Below are positions 1 through 11,717 of a stretch of 64,000 bases of DNA, in pieces. Position numbers and translations under genes: made by a program. This DNA is from Polysphondylium violaceum (lineage: Eukaryota > Evosea > Eumycetozoa > Dictyosteliales > Dictyosteliaceae). How positions within the stretch are numbered: the first letter of the stretch is position 1; each line of letters begins with the position of its first letter. Below the pieces are notes generated by a model. That model ran no database searches. It worked only from the letters and a program-made list of their open reading frames with translations, and was not told where the DNA came from. Location: contig AJWJ01000024.1 in assembly GCA_000277445.1 (NCBI GenBank), positions 27,100 to 91,099 of the forward strand, written 5' to 3'.

Positions 1-1881
1 CTTTGCATCCAATTAATCTTTATTGTAAATATGGTGGTTTGCTTTTTATTAATGATTGGCTATCGATCGAGACTGATGATGTTTTTCAATTACCTATTTA
101 TTCTATCAATTCAATCAAGAAATAATATCGTTGGTCATGGTGGTGATGTCTATATGCGTGTAATTTGTTATTTTACCATGTTTCTTCCATTGGGATCAGT
201 ATTTTCCATCGATAGTGCATTCAAGAAACCAGTGTTAAGAAGAGAAAACAAAAAATTATCTCTTGTTAATTTCTGTATGTATACATGTAGATGTAGTGTC
301 TATTTTAAATATTAATACAATATTCAATATATATATATAGGTACATTTGCAGTTATCTTACAAATTATATTTTTATATGTATTTTCATATGTACACAAAA
401 CTGGTGATGAATGGAGAAAAGATTACACTGCCTCCTTTTTTGCTTTGAATTTAGATTATTTCAGAACATTTTTGGCTGATTGGATATTGAATTTCCCAAC
501 TCTATTGCAAATCATGACAGTGGCAGTATTGTATTATGAGGGTTTTGGCTTTTTGTTTTTATTCTCTCCAGTGTTGACTGCACCTGTAAAGGCATTTGGC
601 GCAGTTGGATTCACAGCCCTTCATATTGGTTTTGCTGCATTCATGAGATTAGGTATCTTTAGTCCAATCTGTGCCACCGGTACCCTCCTTTTATATCCAT
701 CCTGGTTATGGGACCATCTGTTTAACTATGTGAGAACAAGAGAAAGAACTGATCTCAAAGTGTATTATAGTGGCAAGCACGGATACAGAATTGCTGCTCT
801 TGTATCCACATTCTTCCTTCTTCCTGAAGTAGATGTATCCCCCATTCCCAACTCATTGGACCAAGAAGAAATCCAATCAAACAATAGTAGTGGAAGCAAT
901 GGTAACTTGTCCAATGAAAATGACGATGGCTCTATCAATATGCCATTTAGTCCCTCTATCAATTCCAACTGGATCATTGTTAAAGATCACAAAGGCATCA
1001 AACACACCGGCTTCAAAGCATTCCTTACCATTTGCAAAGCCTCCCCCATCCTCACACCAGTAGCCAAAGTATTGGAAACTAGATTGGGCTCATACTATGG
1101 TAAAAAGACCCTTTCTCTTTGCGAGAGAGTCATTTGTAAATTAAATGATGATATCATTGTTGCCAAACCAGCCTACTCGTCACCAGTTGCTATGGGAAAC
1201 CACCTCTACCATCCCACCGGCTCTGAATACAGTCTATCTGATCCAATCATCCCAGATGAAGCTTCTAATCACTACTATAGAAGATTGAATAGAAAAGTCA
1301 GATTCCTCAAAATCACAAAGAGGGCACTCTTTAATATGATTGCGGCCGTTAGTATTGTATTGGCTCTCAGCTGGAATTGTACAACAGTGGATTGTGGTGT
1401 TCCAATTGGACTTCCCCCATCACTTCATTGGACAGTGTTTTTGATTAGAGTTGATCAAATGTGGTCTATGTTTTCACCAAGACCACCTGCAGCCCATTGG
1501 TGGTATTTGTTTGAAGGGGAACTTGATGATGGCACTCAAATGGAGTTGTGGAACAACCAAGGACTCTACACATGGGAACCTAATCTTGCACCCTATTCCA
1601 GAGAAAAACCTGATCCCTATCCACCCTGCATTGGTAACCATAGATGGTTCAAGATCTACGAGAACCTCAACACTGGACAGGGCTATGAATTGATTAGATT
1701 GGGTATGGGTCGATGGGTATGTAGAGAATACAATACACGTCATTTGGGAGAAAAGAGACTACACAAATTCAACATTGTGTATCGTAATGAAAAACAAAAC
1801 CTAGACAATACAAGAACCATTCAAAATGATATTATTCTCTGGAGTCATATTTGCTATGACAAAGCTACAACAACCTATTAA
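1..1881 (+). CDS. HTTM-domain (vitamin K-dependent carboxylase-like) membrane protein, 5' end outside window
   Basis: The reading frame is open from base 1, so the start codon lies upstream. Exons are <1-274 and 341-1881; the intron starts GTATGT, ends TATAG, and the join (1+2 bases) restores a Cys codon. The first exon holds the hallmark stretch of HTTM proteins: a Gly-Tyr-Arg-Ser-Arg loop, then an Arg-Asn-Asn near a Gly-Gly-Asp-Val motif, and a Phe-Leu-Pro-Leu-Gly segment. The second exon opens with a Lys-Thr-Gly-Asp-Glu-Trp motif, typical of the same family, followed by several hydrophobic helices. A hydrophilic insert lies around 840-960, and a C-terminal domain contains Asp-Gln-Met-Trp-Ser-Met-Phe-Ser-Pro and Asp-Asp-Gly-Thr motifs shared by HTTM proteins. 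HTTM proteins resemble gamma-carboxylase membrane domains, but the substrate is unknown here. The gene ends about 110 bases from the convergent minus-strand gene at 1990. Confidence 0.8.
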
Positions 1882-1989
1882 CCAACAATAAATAAATATT
1901 CATTCCAATGTAAAGGGGAAAACTGTTTATATAATATATAAAAATTTATTTACTATTATTACTATTATATTGGTTGTTGTTCAAATCTG

Positions 1990-3716
1990 TTACGAAGACT
2001 CAACCTGAATTGGAAGAGCAGAGTAACCCTGTTCAGTTGGTCTCTTTTTCTTTAATATGAAATAAACTACGACCAAAAAGATAATACCAAGAAAAACAAA
2101 TACAATAGGCAAAGAGATGGCCAAAGCTTTGTCTTTTTTAGACTTTGATGGTTTGGGTGTGATTGTAGGTGTTGGTGCTGGTTCGGAAGAACTACTGTTG
2201 GACGAGGAACTTGATCCCCCGTTATTACATTTGGACCCAGAGTAGCCTGAACTACATGAGCATGTAAATGTATTATTGGCTTTAAGTGAACAAGTGCCAT
2301 GATCACAACCAAAACTTGAGAGTAAACATAACACTGGCACGTCGTCTTCACTACTACCGCCACCACCCCTCTTTTTACCAACGTCGTCCTCGTCGTTCTT
2401 TTCATTACTACCTTGCTCTTTTAAACAGATTCCCTTATTCTTTTGACAAGTGTTGCAGTTGATTGATGAACAAAAGTTGCAATTTGCAAATGATGAATCA
2501 TCACAGCCAAACTCTTGAGCCACACTGTTGTCTGCATATTTTGGATTGAGTGCTGTGTTGTTGTATACGTTGCCATTGAAAAGAAAACTTGTGGATGTCT
2601 GGTTGAAATAAAATGCCCCACCAATGTTGGCGGCTTTGTTGTCAAATATTGATGTCTTTGTGAGATCTAATTCGCTTTGTGTCGATGCTGAATATATATA
2701 CAATGCACCTCCATCGCTGGTAACTGTGTTGTTATAGATCTTGCAATTTGTCATTTGATTTTGTCTAATTGACGATCTTATATAAATGGCCCCACCTTGT
2801 TGGGCTGTATTTTCGTAAATGGAATTAGAGTCTGCTCCAATAAATTCTGTATCGATGGCACCGCCCTGTGGTGCAGAATTGTTCCTCAATGTGGATCCAG
2901 AGATATGTGTCTCTAAAGAAAAGATGGCACCACCACCACCCTGTTGAGCAATGTTTCCAATGAAGCCACTGGTTTGAACTGTAAGTTCTTGACTATATAT
3001 AGCACCACCCATTGATGTTGCTGTGTTGTTTGAAAATGATGATCTAAATACATTTGTTGTGGAAGCATATATGGCCCCACCCAATCCTGTTGCAGAATTG
3101 TTTGTGAAAAAGCTAAAATAAACAGTGAGTGAAGTAGGATAACTGATGGATAGTGCACCTCCATCTACACCTGAACAATTGGTAAATGTGGTTTGGTAAA
3201 TCGATACAACACTCTGTGATGGTGGTGCAGTGATTGCAGAATTGATTGCATTGGTTATGTGTAATCCATTGACAGTCAAACTTGAACCACTCTTTATAAA
3301 TGGTGATCGATATTGACAATCAACAATTGGTGTTTGATCTCCAACATTTGATATAGTCAATCCGATAGCGAATGAAAAACTTAAATTACACGATGTCGAT
3401 GAACTATAATAAGGATTTGGTAATGAAATCTTGAATTGAGACGTTGAATTTAAATTTTTAATACTTGATAAATATTCTAAACAATTTAAAATAGTTGGAC
3501 AAACTCTATTATTATTGAATTAATTTGAATTAATATTTGTTTTGGAATTATAATTATTGAATCTCTCGATGATTACCTTATAGCTAATCCATTTGTATTA
3601 CATGTTGATGGTTTTGTTGTATCTGCAAAACATTGATACAATGTTGCATCTACTGAATTTAAAACAAATAGGATTGTTAAAATCAATATTATTGAGTTTT
3701 GCCAATATTTATTCAT
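1990..3716 (-). CDS. Beta-helix/PMP-repeat surface protein with EGF-like module and C-terminal membrane anchor
   Basis: Two exons, 3716-3577 and 3505-1990, join in phase (2+1 bases) to give about 551 residues. The intron starts GTAATC and ends AATAG. The N-terminus is a signal peptide (Met-Asn-Lys-Tyr, then a hydrophobic core). The middle carries at least eight Gly-Gly-Ala-(Ile/Leu/Phe) repeats paired with Asn-Asn-(Ser/Thr) turns, the pattern of right-handed parallel beta-helix proteins also found in chlamydial polymorphic outer-membrane proteins and common in Dictyostelium. A Cys-rich segment with an EGF-like Cys-Ser-Cys-Ser-Ser-Gly-Tyr follows, then a Ser/Pro-rich stalk, one strong transmembrane helix and a short basic cytoplasmic tail. 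This predicts a cell-surface or secretory-pathway protein, perhaps adhesive; the ligand is unknown. The spacer to eIF3m upstream is divergent. Confidence 0.82.
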
Positions 3717-4418
3717 TTTTATGTATGTATAATGTGTGTATGTGTGGATACTATTGTGTGATGTGATATAATTATATCTATCTTGAAAATTTTAAAATGG
3801 TATATATATTAAAAACTTAATGCCTCGCAAACATATGGCCAAACGGTGGTATCTTGATTATTAATATCAAGAAATTTATAAAAAAAAAAAGAAACAGAAC
3901 AGATAATATGGTATGTGTATTAATTCAAAATACGTGATTTGATGGTTTATTTTTTTATTCTTTTTTTCTTTTTTTATTTTTTTTTTTTTTATTTAAAGCG
4001 GGGCTGACGAAATTTGCAATAAATTTAAGCCCTTTCGTTTTTCCAATGGAAAACTAGAAAGATGTTTCCGATGAGTGACAATTATTTTTTTTTATTTTTA
4101 TTTTTTTTTTGCAACTTTTTTTTTGTGTAGGAGTCCGTGCGTGGGCGAGATCGTTTTTTTTTCATTTTTCACAAAATTTGGTGGGCGAGAAAACAAAAAA
4201 TGTCAAACAACAATTTTTTTTGAGTGATGAAAAATTTTACATAATTTTTACGCAATGACTTGATTTTTACATGAGTTTTTGAAAAAAAAAATTTTATGAA
4301 CGCGCACGCTCCCACCCACCCGCGCCACACTACGCGTAAGAAGATCAAGCACTAGGCAGCTGCATTGTGTACTTGTTTTAATTTACATCTATCCTCAATA
4401 TATATCGTATAATATAAT
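3717..4418. promoter_or_regulatory. Divergent spacer with GC-rich promoter patches
   Basis: This 700-base spacer separates the divergent starts of the beta-helix protein and eIF3m. It is mostly poly-A and poly-T. Two islands stand out: a GTGCGTGGGCGAG patch near 4136-4150, echoed by GGTGGGCGAG near 4180, and a C-rich stretch at about 4300-4336 with CGCGCACGCTCCCACCC and CCGCGCC. The two are partly complementary. They are plausible promoter elements for eIF3m. I see no gene here. Confidence 0.35.
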
Positions 4419-5987
4419 ATGGCTATTTTTGTAGATTTAGCTTCAATCGAAGATTTACTCAATGACTTGATTAGTCACATTGAAAACCTTAGAAAAAAGA
4501 AAAACGCTGATTCAAGTTCAATCACTGAATATCAAAGATTAGTTGGTGAACAACGTTCTGTTGAATTTCTTTCTAAAATTGTATCAACTGAAACTGATTT
4601 CTTATTTAAAGAATGTAGAGATTCTGATAAAGGTTTGTATTATTATTGTTTTGGTGTCGATCAATTAGCATCACCATCATAGATGCTAACTATATAAATA
4701 ACATCATTTAAACAAAAGACTAACTACTATGTATAATAATTTAAACACAAACAACAAAAACATAACATCATATATAGATATTGAAGGTTTCTTTAATGTT
4801 ATTTTAACTATTTTACATAAATTAGAAAACGAAGATGAAATTAATATTGTATCACAAAAAATTAGAGATTCTTTAGCTTCAAACCCAACAGAAAACTCAT
4901 CATTAAAAATTAAAATGTAATATTATAGATATAGATAGATATATATGGTTGATAGATATAGATATAGAGCTATAGAGTTAGATATACAATTAGCACCATA
5001 TTTATTTTTTTACACATAATAAAAAAAAAAAAAAAAAAAGAAGAAAAAGAAAAGAAAACTAACATTGTTAATTATAATACAACAATCAATCAAATCAACA
5101 TTTAATATAAATCAACAACAAATAATAATAGTTTAACAAATCTTTTCAATTCATTCTCAACTAAATCACAACAAAGATATGAAATTTTTGTATCTTTGGT
5201 TAAATTAGCAGCAGACTCTGGTAATATGGAATTTGTACAAAATCAAACTAATCAACTTGAAGAGTGGATTGAGGAATGGGCAATCTCAACAGCCAAAATT
5301 AGAATTATCTATCATCTCATGAGCAATATATTTAAATCAAGCAACAAAATGCAATCACATAAATTTTTAGTTAAATTCTTACAAACTTTCACCAAAGATG
5401 ATGCAGCTGAAGCTGAACAAGAATCAATTAGAGCATGCATTGAAGCCATCAGTATTCCAGAACTCTATCAATCCGACTATTTATTGGAATTAGCAGCCAT
5501 TCAACATTTGGAAAACAATCAATCCTACTCTAAAACTTTTGAACTCATGAAAATTTTTGCCACCGAACAATTGGAAGCTTTTGTACAATTCCAACAAAGA
5601 AATCCAGAATTCATTAAACAAATTGGTTTAAATGAAAACGATTGTTTACAAAAGATTCGTCTCCTCTCATTGGCCACACTCACCAGTGAACAAAGCAAAG
5701 TTCCCTATTCCCTCATCTCTAAAATTCTCCAAATCGAAGAGGATCAAGTTGAAATGTGGGTCATCAACGCCATGGAAGGTGAATTGTTGGATGCCAAACT
5801 CGATCAATTAAACAAAATTGTCAATGTAAACTCTTCAACTCAAAGAGTTTTCAATAAATCACAATGGTCTCAATTAGGTTTACGTTTTGGTGCTTGGAGT
5901 GCCTCTGTAAAGACTCTTCTTCAAGTTATTGACAATGCCAAAAATACTCAAGTTAAACCATTTTATTTCCAAAATAATCGTCAATAA
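4419..5987 (+). CDS. eif3m: Eukaryotic translation initiation factor 3 subunit M (PCI domain)
   Basis: Three exons, 4419-4632, 4778-4916 and 5132-5987, join in phase to encode 402 residues. Both introns start with GT and end in TAG; the second contains a long A run. The protein follows eIF3m along its length: an N-terminal helical part with Gln-Arg-Ser-Val-Glu-Phe-Leu, a centre with Leu-Thr-Asn-Leu-Phe-Asn-Ser-Phe and Arg-Tyr-Glu-Ile-Phe-Val-Ser-Leu, and a C-terminal PCI domain ending in the Ser-Thr-Gln-Arg-Val-Phe and Gln-Trp-Ser-Gln-Leu motifs. eIF3m is part of the eIF3 scaffold that recruits messenger RNA to the 40S ribosomal subunit in the cytoplasm. The length matches the family (about 370-420). 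The CSN7/COP9 PCI family is the nearest alternative, but the central motifs favour eIF3m. Confidence 0.9.
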
Positions 5988-6457
5988 ACTAAAAATATAA
6001 TTTAAAAATAAAACAACTTCATAGTAGTTGTGGTAAGATTCATTGAATTTCGTGGTGGTAAAATAAACATTACCATCAAACGGAATTAAATGAATATTAT
6101 AAATTAATTAATTAAGATCTCTTGATTTTTAATATTGAGAAAACAGTTGGCGCCTTTTTTATAATATGAACTTCAAATTTTCAAAAAATTTAGCTGTTGG
6201 ATGACAAAATTTGAATTTTATTGTTTTTGAAAAAAAAAATTTTTCATTTTGAATCAACACATTCACACACTACAAACCAAAACTCTATCATTCATTTATA
6301 GATTTATTATTATTTTTTTTTTTTTATAAATTAAAAAAATATACACAATTGTATTATTCAATACTACTGCATCCACCAAAAAACAATCAATTAAAAAGAA
6401 ATCTTTTCCTTTATTTTTTAATATTTAGCAAAACACTCACTCATAAATACAAATAAA
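5988..6457. other. Spacer between eIF3m and H2A.Z, no gene seen
   Basis: A+T-rich sequence holding the 3' end of eIF3m and the promoter of H2A.Z. It contains a short imperfect inverted repeat around 6030-6090 (ATTCATTGAATTTCG against CGGAATTAAATGAAT) and several T runs. No open frame with coding character was seen. Confidence 0.5.
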
Positions 6458-7240
6458 ATGGTAAATATCTTATTTCTTTTATACATACTACACTACAGAT
6501 ACATCAAATTATAATAATAATAAAGTGATTTCTAAATCTAGCAAAAACTAACTCGAAAAAAATCTCTTTTGACACTACCACTTTTTTTTTTTAATATCTG
6601 TGTTTGTGTGACAAAAACCAAACTATATTTGTATAGTCTGAAAAAGAAGTTACTAAAGAAAAGAAAGTTGCAGCTCCAGCACCAACTCCAGCTGCTGCTG
6701 CCTCTGCTTCAACCACTGAATCTGAAAAAAAAGTAAAAAAAACACCAGTTACCAAATCTGCAAAAGCTAATCTTTGTGTAAGTGTTTATTTAATTTTTTA
6801 TTTGTACAATCATTTGCATATGTGGTCTAATTTAAACAACATAATAGTTCCCAGTAGGTAGAATTCATAGAATGCTCAAGGATAAAGTATCAGTGAAAAG
6901 AGTATCTGTTTTAGCAGCAGTGTATTTGGCAGCTATTTTGGAATATCTCACCTCTGAGGTCTTGGAGTTGACCACTAGTACCCTTACCAAAGACTATCAT
7001 GTCAGAAGAATTACACCAAGACATCTCTTACTCTCTATTAAAACTGATGAAGAGTTGGATAATTTAATCAGAAGTATGATTATTTCTATTATAGTGTTTT
7101 TAATTTCTCGTTTCGTAAATACTAATCAACTATCTTTCCAATTAGCTTCAACTACTATTGCCGGTGGTGGTGTCCTCCCACACATTCACAAGGTGTTGTA
7201 CAAAAAAGGTGAAGAAAAAGGTGCTCCAGTCAAACACTAA
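6458..7240 (+). CDS. H2AZ: Histone H2A.Z variant, divergent, with long N-terminal tail
   Basis: Four exons, 6458-6460, 6637-6777, 6848-7073 and 7146-7240, give 154 residues. The first exon is only the ATG codon, directly followed by GTAAAT. The core shows the histone fold: Phe-Pro-Val-Gly-Arg-Ile-His-Arg, [14 protein letters not shown], Arg-Ile-Thr-Pro-Arg-His, Asp-Glu-Glu-Leu-Asp. The [13 protein letters not shown] docking segment is the signature of H2A.Z rather than canonical H2A. The tail before the core is about 55 residues, longer than in animals, Lys-rich at both ends and Ala/Pro-rich in the middle. There are extra residues in the L2 loop region and, with the splice chosen, two more before the docking Thr-Ile-Ala-Gly. 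The third intron is 72 bases with no stop, so its exact ends are less sure. Confidence 0.88.
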
Positions 7241-7921
7241 ACTAAAAAAAAAAAACAAACAACCATCCACTCAGATCTTTATGATCTTTATTTTTTTTTT
7301 TTTTTTTTTTTTTTCTTTCTTTCTCTCTCCCTCTCAATGTATATCATCTCCCCCAGATGATTGCGTATTTCTTGATCAACCAATCAATCTATGTAAATGA
7401 ATTAAATATTAAAACAAAAAAACCAAAAAAAAATAAAAAAAGATTAATTTTTAAAAAAATCTTTGGAGGATGGTCAAAGCAATAATATGCACGAATTGTT
7501 AAATATCAATCTTCTTGATCCAATTATTTTTTAAGATCTTTTTCATCTTAGCGCCCATATTAATGGACCCACTAGGATCAACAAAAGACTTTGTTGTGTT
7601 TATACATGGCACATTGATTTCAATTTTAGCCAAACTATCAACTTTGACTATCATTTTTGAAATTGACTTTTGAATTTATAAACACGCAAGTACTTTGGCT
7701 CAAATGGTCACAATTGAGTTGGTAAAAATTTATTTTTATAAAAAATCTATGTAGATGAAGCTCAATACTGAGTATAAAGCGGTGTTTCATATCTTTTTCC
7801 AAAAGGTAAAATAGATTAATAATATTTTATTGTTTAAATTTACACAATTGGAAAAATCTTTGGTGAAAAAAAAAAAAACAAAAAAAAAAAAAAAAAAGAA
7901 ATTTAGTTCTAAATTAGTAAT
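7241..7921. other. Spacer between H2A.Z and NKAP, no gene seen
   Basis: It contains a T run of about 25 near 7290-7313, a CT-rich patch and A-rich stretches just before the NKAP start. AAATCTTTGG occurs at about 7459 and again at 7855, flanked by different sequence. No gene is supported. Confidence 0.5.
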
Positions 7922-9256
7922 ATGACATCAAGAGATAGAGATTATCAAGAGAGATATAGAGATAGAGATAGGGATAGAGATAGGGATAGAGACTTTGAAA
8001 AAGAGACAACAGAGATAGTTATAGAGAAAGGGATAGAGAGAGTTATAGAAACAATAGAGATACAAGAGAAAATAATGACAGAGACTATAGAGATAGAGAT
8101 AGAGATGATTATAGAGAAAGAAGAGATAGAAGTAGAAGTAGAAGTAAAAGCAACGAGAGAAGAGTGAAGGATAGAGATAGTAAAACATATGATAGATATC
8201 AAAATGAAAGTAGTGTAGATAGAGACAGAAAATATAATGATAAAAGTGATAGTAGAAATAGTTATAGTAATAGATACAATAGCCACGGTAATAATAGAAA
8301 TGATAACGATTATCGAGGAGAAAAGAGAAATTTTAATAGTTTTAGAAATAATGGAGGAGATTCAAATGGATTCTTTGAACATCGTAAGAAATTAAGAGAA
8401 GAAGCAACATGTATCTCAATCTATGAAAGATCACCATCTCCCCCAAGAGTTAAAGAGAGTAAAAGAAAGAGTAACAGATCAAGAAGTAGATCAAATTCAC
8501 CATCATCATCAAAAAGAGAAAAAAGAAGATCGTCATCATCATCATCGAGATCAAGATCATCAAGTTACGAAAAGAAAAAGAGTCGTAGTAGTAAAAGAGA
8601 TAGAAAAAGAGATAAAAAGGATAGAAAGAAAAAGAAATCGAAATCAAGTAAAAGAAAGAGCTATAGTGACAGTAGTAGTGATAGTAGTCGTAGTAGGAGT
8701 CGTAGTAGATCGTTGTCGTCGTCATCATCAGACGATGATAGTTATAAAAAAAAGAAAAAGAGTAGTAAAAAGAATAGAGATAAAGATTATGATAGAAAAA
8801 AAGACATCAACAACTACAACTACAACTACAACAACAGACAACTCTATGTGGGAAGAGAAAAAGGTAGAAAAGCCAACCCAACATCTCTCAAATCGTGATA
8901 TTGGACCCAAACCTCTTCCAGAGATTCAAGTTGGAAGTTATGGTAGTATGATGATGCCCGGTGAGGCAGAAGCCTATGCCAAGTATGTACAAGAGAATAA
9001 ACGTATTCCACGTAGAGGTGAAGTTGGTCTCAATAGTGATCAAATATCTCATTTTGAAGACGCAGGTTACGTTATGAGTGGTAGTCGTCATAGAAGAATG
9101 AATGCAATTCGTATACGTAAGGAAGGTCAAGTTTTAAGTGCAGAGGAAGAGAAAGCACTTGCCGTTCAAAACAGAGAAGAAAAGGCAAAAAGAGAAAACA
9201 GATTACTTGCCGATTTCAGAGAAATGATCAATTCGAAAGTAAATCAACATGAATAA
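7922..9256 (+). CDS. NKAP (SynMuv/NF-kappa-B activating protein) homologue, frame broken twice in this assembly
   Basis: The C-terminal part (about 8880-9256) is clearly the NKAP domain: Met-Pro-Gly-Glu-Ala-Glu-Ala, Arg-Ile-Pro-Arg-Arg-Gly-Glu-Val-Gly-Leu, Gly-Tyr-Val-Met-Ser-Gly-Ser-Arg-His-Arg-Arg-Met and a final Phe-Arg-Glu-Met. The rest is Arg-Asp, Arg-Ser and Lys/Ser-rich low complexity, as in splicing-associated NKAP proteins, which act in nuclear speckles and transcription/splicing. The frame runs from 7922 to about 8000, moves to another frame until about 8800, then returns. Each switch coincides with an A run: five A at 7998-8002, where one more A would keep the Arg-Asp pattern, and seven A at 8796-8802, where one fewer would join the conserved end. 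Sequencing error in homopolymers is the simplest reading; true frameshifts would make it a pseudogene. Confidence 0.82.
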
Positions 9257-10418
9257 TAAATTATTACAATAATATAAAAGTAATTTTATAACGATATCAT
9301 CATCATCATCATCATTATCCGCCCCCTGCCTATTTATATTTCCTCATTTGTTTTATTTTTTCAAAGATTTAGTTTTGTCCAAACTATAAAACGGGAAAGT
9401 GTAAACACAGCCCAACAATACCACATACCCTGCTTGCCAGCAAACATATACACCATCTACACATATTTCCTGTATCATGGAGTGATCCAGTTTGTTTTCT
9501 TTTGTGGCGGGTGGCGTGTGATTGGATTGATTGTATTTTCCTACCCCACCCCCGCTAACCCAGTCACAAAACACGATTCTTTACCAGATTAGTATTATGA
9601 AAGTTTTTAAATGATTTTTCATACAATTTTTGTGTATTGGCCATCACCCCTTTGCATTAGAGATTTAGGGGGGAGTCAATCAAATCAATCATGACAAAAA
9701 ATCTATAATCAAAAAAATTTAAAAATTAAAAATAAATATTTTAGTTGATTGATTGGGGTGTTTTTTTTGATTGAGAAAAAAATCAACCTCATTAGGGAAC
9801 ATAAGACTAGAATATTATTAGAATAGTTTAAGATCATGATACTGTTGATAATCACACATACTATTTTCTGGTTTTCGTTATGCCCAAAAGAAAAAGTTAA
9901 AATAAAAAAAAAAAATAATAAATGGAGAAGAGGAATGTGAGATAAAGAAACAACAGATGTTTTTGAAAAAATAAAAAACAGTGTACTTTCAGTTCTTATC
10001 AAACTACTCCAACTTAAACCACACATAGAACAAACACACACACAAAAACAATCAAAGAAGAGATTCTCAAGATTGATGTACCATTACTTTTTTATACCAC
10101 TACCACATTTTTAAAAATTCACACTCACAAACCATTTAATCAATTTATTCCACCACATTTTGATTTCATTATCCAAAACTTTTAAAGAACCACTACCACA
10201 TATTCATTGGATAAATTCAGTATATCTACCAAAACAAATCAAAATAGTAATATAATAGTTTATTACTTTATTTATTGTATATAAAACACTCTATCAGTTC
10301 AAAAAGACTTGTAATATAAACAAAAGTCTTTTATTTATTTCATTGGTCCTCAACTCTTTTTCATTTATTTCCTGTTATTTTGTATCAGATAAATAAAAAT
10401 ATAAATATAAATTCTAAA
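9257..10418. other. Long spacer, no gene seen
   Basis: Over 1.1 kb of A+T-rich sequence without a convincing gene on either strand. Minor features are an (ATC)n stretch at about 9296-9316 and C-rich patches near 9545-9560. The last few hundred bases before 10419 look like a promoter and 5' leader, with a TATAAAA-like box at about 10280. Confidence 0.45.
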
Positions 10419-10793
10419 ATGGAACAACAAACAACATCAATTACTCCTCCTTCAACCCCATCATTTACCTCAATGTCAGAGACAGAGTCTAGTATAACAT
10501 TATCTATAAATTCTACAGCCACTTCACCATCATGTAAAACACCAAGCACAATATCAGAAACCAATCATGGGAAACATGAAAAGAAACCCGATGGTGTTCT
10601 TATTTTAGAGATGGAGGATAATAAAAAAGTTTTGGTCACAGAAGAAGATTTTGAAAAATCATTCAATAAGAAAAATATGAAAAGAAAGCCCATTTATAGG
10701 TTACTTACTAGAAATATTTGCATTGGTGTAATTTGTTTAATTTTAGCTGCAGTTATTGCTTTAATTATTGTAATTGTAAAACTTAAATCGTAA
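10419..10793 (+). CDS. Small tail-anchored membrane protein, function unknown
   Basis: The first in-frame ATG is at 10419 and gives 124 residues. The frame is open a little further upstream but has no ATG there. The N-terminal half is rich in Ser, Thr and Pro. A more ordered part follows (Asp-Gly-Val-Leu-Ile-Leu-Glu-Met-Glu-Asp, Val-Thr-Glu-Glu-Asp-Phe). A basic patch (Lys-Lys-Asn-Met-Lys-Arg-Lys) precedes one hydrophobic helix of about 20 residues, and only a few residues lie beyond it. This topology is that of a C-tail-anchored protein with a cytosolic N-terminal domain, inserted after translation. I recognise no family. It could be a SNARE-like or lineage-specific protein, but no heptad pattern supports SNARE. 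Confidence 0.6.
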   Translation: MEQQTTSITPPSTPSFTSMSETESSITLSINSTATSPSCKTPSTISETNHGKHEKKPDGVLILEMEDNKKVLVTEEDFEKSFNKKNMKRKPIYRLLTRNICIGVICLILAAVIALIIVIVKLKS

Positions 10794-10991
10794 ATAATTT
10801 AATAAACTTATTTTATTTATTTTTCCAACATTTACTACACATTCTTTATTTCAGAAAAAAGTATTTCCATGTTCCTATGCCAAACTGTTTATTTTCATTT
10901 TTTTTTAAAATTTTTTTTAATTTTTTTTCAAATCTCTCAAAATAAAAAATCAAATCTGATTGATTGATCATGATTATTCATTAGATTTCTG

Positions 10992-11562
10992 ATGGAATAT
11001 AATTGTATACATATAAATAATGATGTCAAAGAATATAGAATATCTCGAAAAGATAAATCAATTGTGACAAAGTTTGATTATTTTTTGCTCTCACTACTTT
11101 TGCTCACAGCACTCTATCATCATATATATCTTGAAGCATCAGCATTGAGGTCATTCTCTACCTATTTAATCATATTTTTAATTATATTTAAATTTTATCT
11201 CAAACTATTTATTGTTAAAGAAGGTATGTTGTCGTTATTAGTTGTAGTTATCATAATCATACTCTTTTCATATTAATATCATATCATTTACACTATACAC
11301 AGAATCTCTTATTGTTATGAGAGAATTGGGTGTACAAATTAAAAGAAAATATTTCCTTAGACCAGATACTTTGGAGTTTATAGACAAGAACAAGATTCAA
11401 AATGTTATCATTAACGAGGGCATAACAAAACACAATGTCATATTTTATATGGCATTTATTGTGGAGGGAAAGAATAAAATGGTCTTGGCATTTGAGGATT
11501 TAATACCTAGATTAAATATTTTACTTCAAATTTATAGAGGTACTCTATCGGTTATTAAATAA
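10992..11562 (+). CDS. pigH: Phosphatidylinositol N-acetylglucosaminyltransferase subunit H (PIG-H)
   Basis: Exons 10992-11223 and 11303-11562 join in phase (1+2) to give 163 residues. The N-terminal part has a hydrophobic hairpin of two membrane segments. The C-terminal domain starts Glu-Ser-Leu-Ile-Val-Met-Arg-Glu-Leu-Gly-Val-Gln, has a Phe-Ile-(Asp)-x-x-Lys-Ile-Gln-Asn-Val-Ile-Ile-Asn-Glu core, and ends with a Pro-Arg-Leu-Asn-Ile-Leu-Leu-Gln-Ile-Tyr-Arg stretch. These are the conserved features of PIG-H/GPI15, a subunit of the enzyme that starts GPI-anchor synthesis on the cytosolic face of the endoplasmic reticulum. The protein is slightly shorter than animal PIG-H (about 188). The neighbouring cupredoxin is predicted to be GPI-anchored, but this closeness is probably chance. 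Confidence 0.85.
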
Positions 11563-11717
11563 AGTAAATAGTAGCTAGCGACACTTGTATACAGATAAAG
11601 AGGGATTGTTTGATTGATTGATTTTACAACATATGGTATTTTTTATTTTATTTTTATTGGTAATATTACTGTGTTTGTATGTATATATATATATATGAAT
11701 GGGAAAGGAGGTATCAT

